From positions 1 to 6,251 of the forward strand of contig QEUY01000241.1 of the NCBI GenBank assembly GCA_003577365.1: a DNA stretch of 6,251 bases, written 5' to 3'. This document shows, piece after piece, positions 5,798 to 6,251 of the stretch. Below the pieces are notes generated by a model, which was given only the letters and a program-made list of their open reading frames with translations, was not told the origin of the DNA and searched no databases. The stretch is from Chloroflexota bacterium (GTDB lineage: Bacteria; Chloroflexota; Anaerolineae; Caldilineales; Caldilineaceae). How positions within the stretch are numbered: the first letter of the stretch is position 1; each line of letters begins with the position of its first letter. The translations under genes were made by a program, and so were the position numbers.

Positions 5798-5852
5798 GAG
5801 GGCCTCGCAAGTTGGATAGGCCGGGACCGATCGGGTGTCGGCATCGGCTGGC

Positions 5853-6251
5853 TTAAGAGGTCGACAGGATTTTGCCAGTAGCAAAGACCGTGCCGTTGCG
5901 TATCTCCAGCGCGATGCGCGCCAAGGGGCGCTGCGGCGGCCCGGCAATCGGGCGTCCGGTGGTTAGGTCGAAATAGCCCTCATGGCAGGGGCAGTGCAGT
6001 TGGCCGTGGTCGGGTTTGGGCAGCACCGGGCAGAGCAGGTGCGTACACAGACGGTCATAGGCTACGAAGGAGCTTTCGCCCAGCCGCACCAGGATGCAGG
6101 GGTCGTCTTCGGTCGGGTAGTTAAAGACCTGGCTCTCGCCAATGGCGAGCGCGTCGACGGGGGCGATGGCGGTGATCGGCAGCGCCTTCTGGCTGCGCCG
6201 CCAGGTGTTTTGCAGCAGGATCCAGAATTGGCCCACGGTGAAGGCCAGGCT
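5853..6251 (-). CDS. Rieske [2Fe-2S] iron-sulfur protein (N-terminus outside window)
   Basis: The last 132 residues of a Rieske protein; the frame is open to the right edge, so the true start lies beyond it. A GTG at 6236 is in frame but is probably internal. The sequence starts SLAFTVGQFWILLQNTWRR, likely the end of a membrane anchor helix with a basic stop-transfer segment. Cluster motif 1 is CTHLLC (first Cys codon at 6047-6045) and motif 2 is CPCHEG, 12 residues later. Together they supply the two Cys and two His ligands plus the two extra cysteines that form the disulfide of bc1/b6f-type, high-potential Rieske proteins. The GPPQRPL segment near the end is the usual Rieske Pro loop. It probably passes electrons between a membrane quinol or cytochrome b partner and an enzyme encoded upstream. 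It is followed after 55 nt by the small membrane protein. Confidence 0.92.
   Translation of the reverse strand, partial: SLAFTVGQFWILLQNTWRRSQKALPITAIAPVDALAIGESQVFNYPTEDDPCILVRLGESSFVAYDRLCTHLLCPVLPKPDHGQLHCPCHEGYFDLTTGRPIAGPPQRPLARIALEIRNGTVFATGKILSTS

Overview
This GC-rich window (about 60% GC by eye) carries every supportable gene on the minus strand, so it reads right to left. Organism: most likely a Chloroflexota bacterium (Caldilinea/Anaerolineae-like). This is inferred from the style of the Opp-type lipoprotein and permease N-terminus and from the Rieske / small membrane protein / TDT neighbourhood. There is no marker gene to prove it.

Layout, in transcription order. (1) 6251-4519: the tail of a Rieske [2Fe-2S] protein that is cut by the window edge, a 75-residue two-helix membrane protein, and a ten-helix TDT/SLAC1-type anion channel or exporter. 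The three are tightly spaced (55 nt gap, then about 40 nt overlap or a 4 nt gap depending on the start chosen) and look like the end of an operon whose upstream part lies outside the window. (2) 4518-4284: a 235 nt intergenic region with a near-consensus sigma70 promoter, a perfect 11 bp palindrome at the predicted transcription start, a pair of 18 bp direct repeats exactly 42 bp apart, and possible alternative RNA hairpins in a leader of about 145 nt. (3) 4283-1: an Opp/Dpp-type ABC importer in the order ATPase D, ATPase F (ATGA overlap), solute-binding lipoprotein, permease B (partial). A perfect 13 bp GC-rich stem-loop lies between the binding-protein gene and the permease gene.

How the genes work together: the lipoprotein captures a substrate outside the membrane. 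The permease, and presumably a second permease beyond the left edge, form the channel. The two ATPases power it, each with a four-cysteine C-terminal motif like those that bind a [4Fe-4S] cluster in Opp/Dpp ATPases. The substrate cannot be read from sequence. Variant motifs in the ATPases and an aromatic-rich tail of the binding protein lean toward the oligosaccharide-type branch of the Opp family rather than strict peptide uptake. The right-hand module couples a redox protein to an anion channel; its enzyme partner is probably encoded just outside the window.

No RNA genes, mobile elements or CRISPR arrays were seen. Long plus-strand open frames are antisense shadows of the minus-strand genes.
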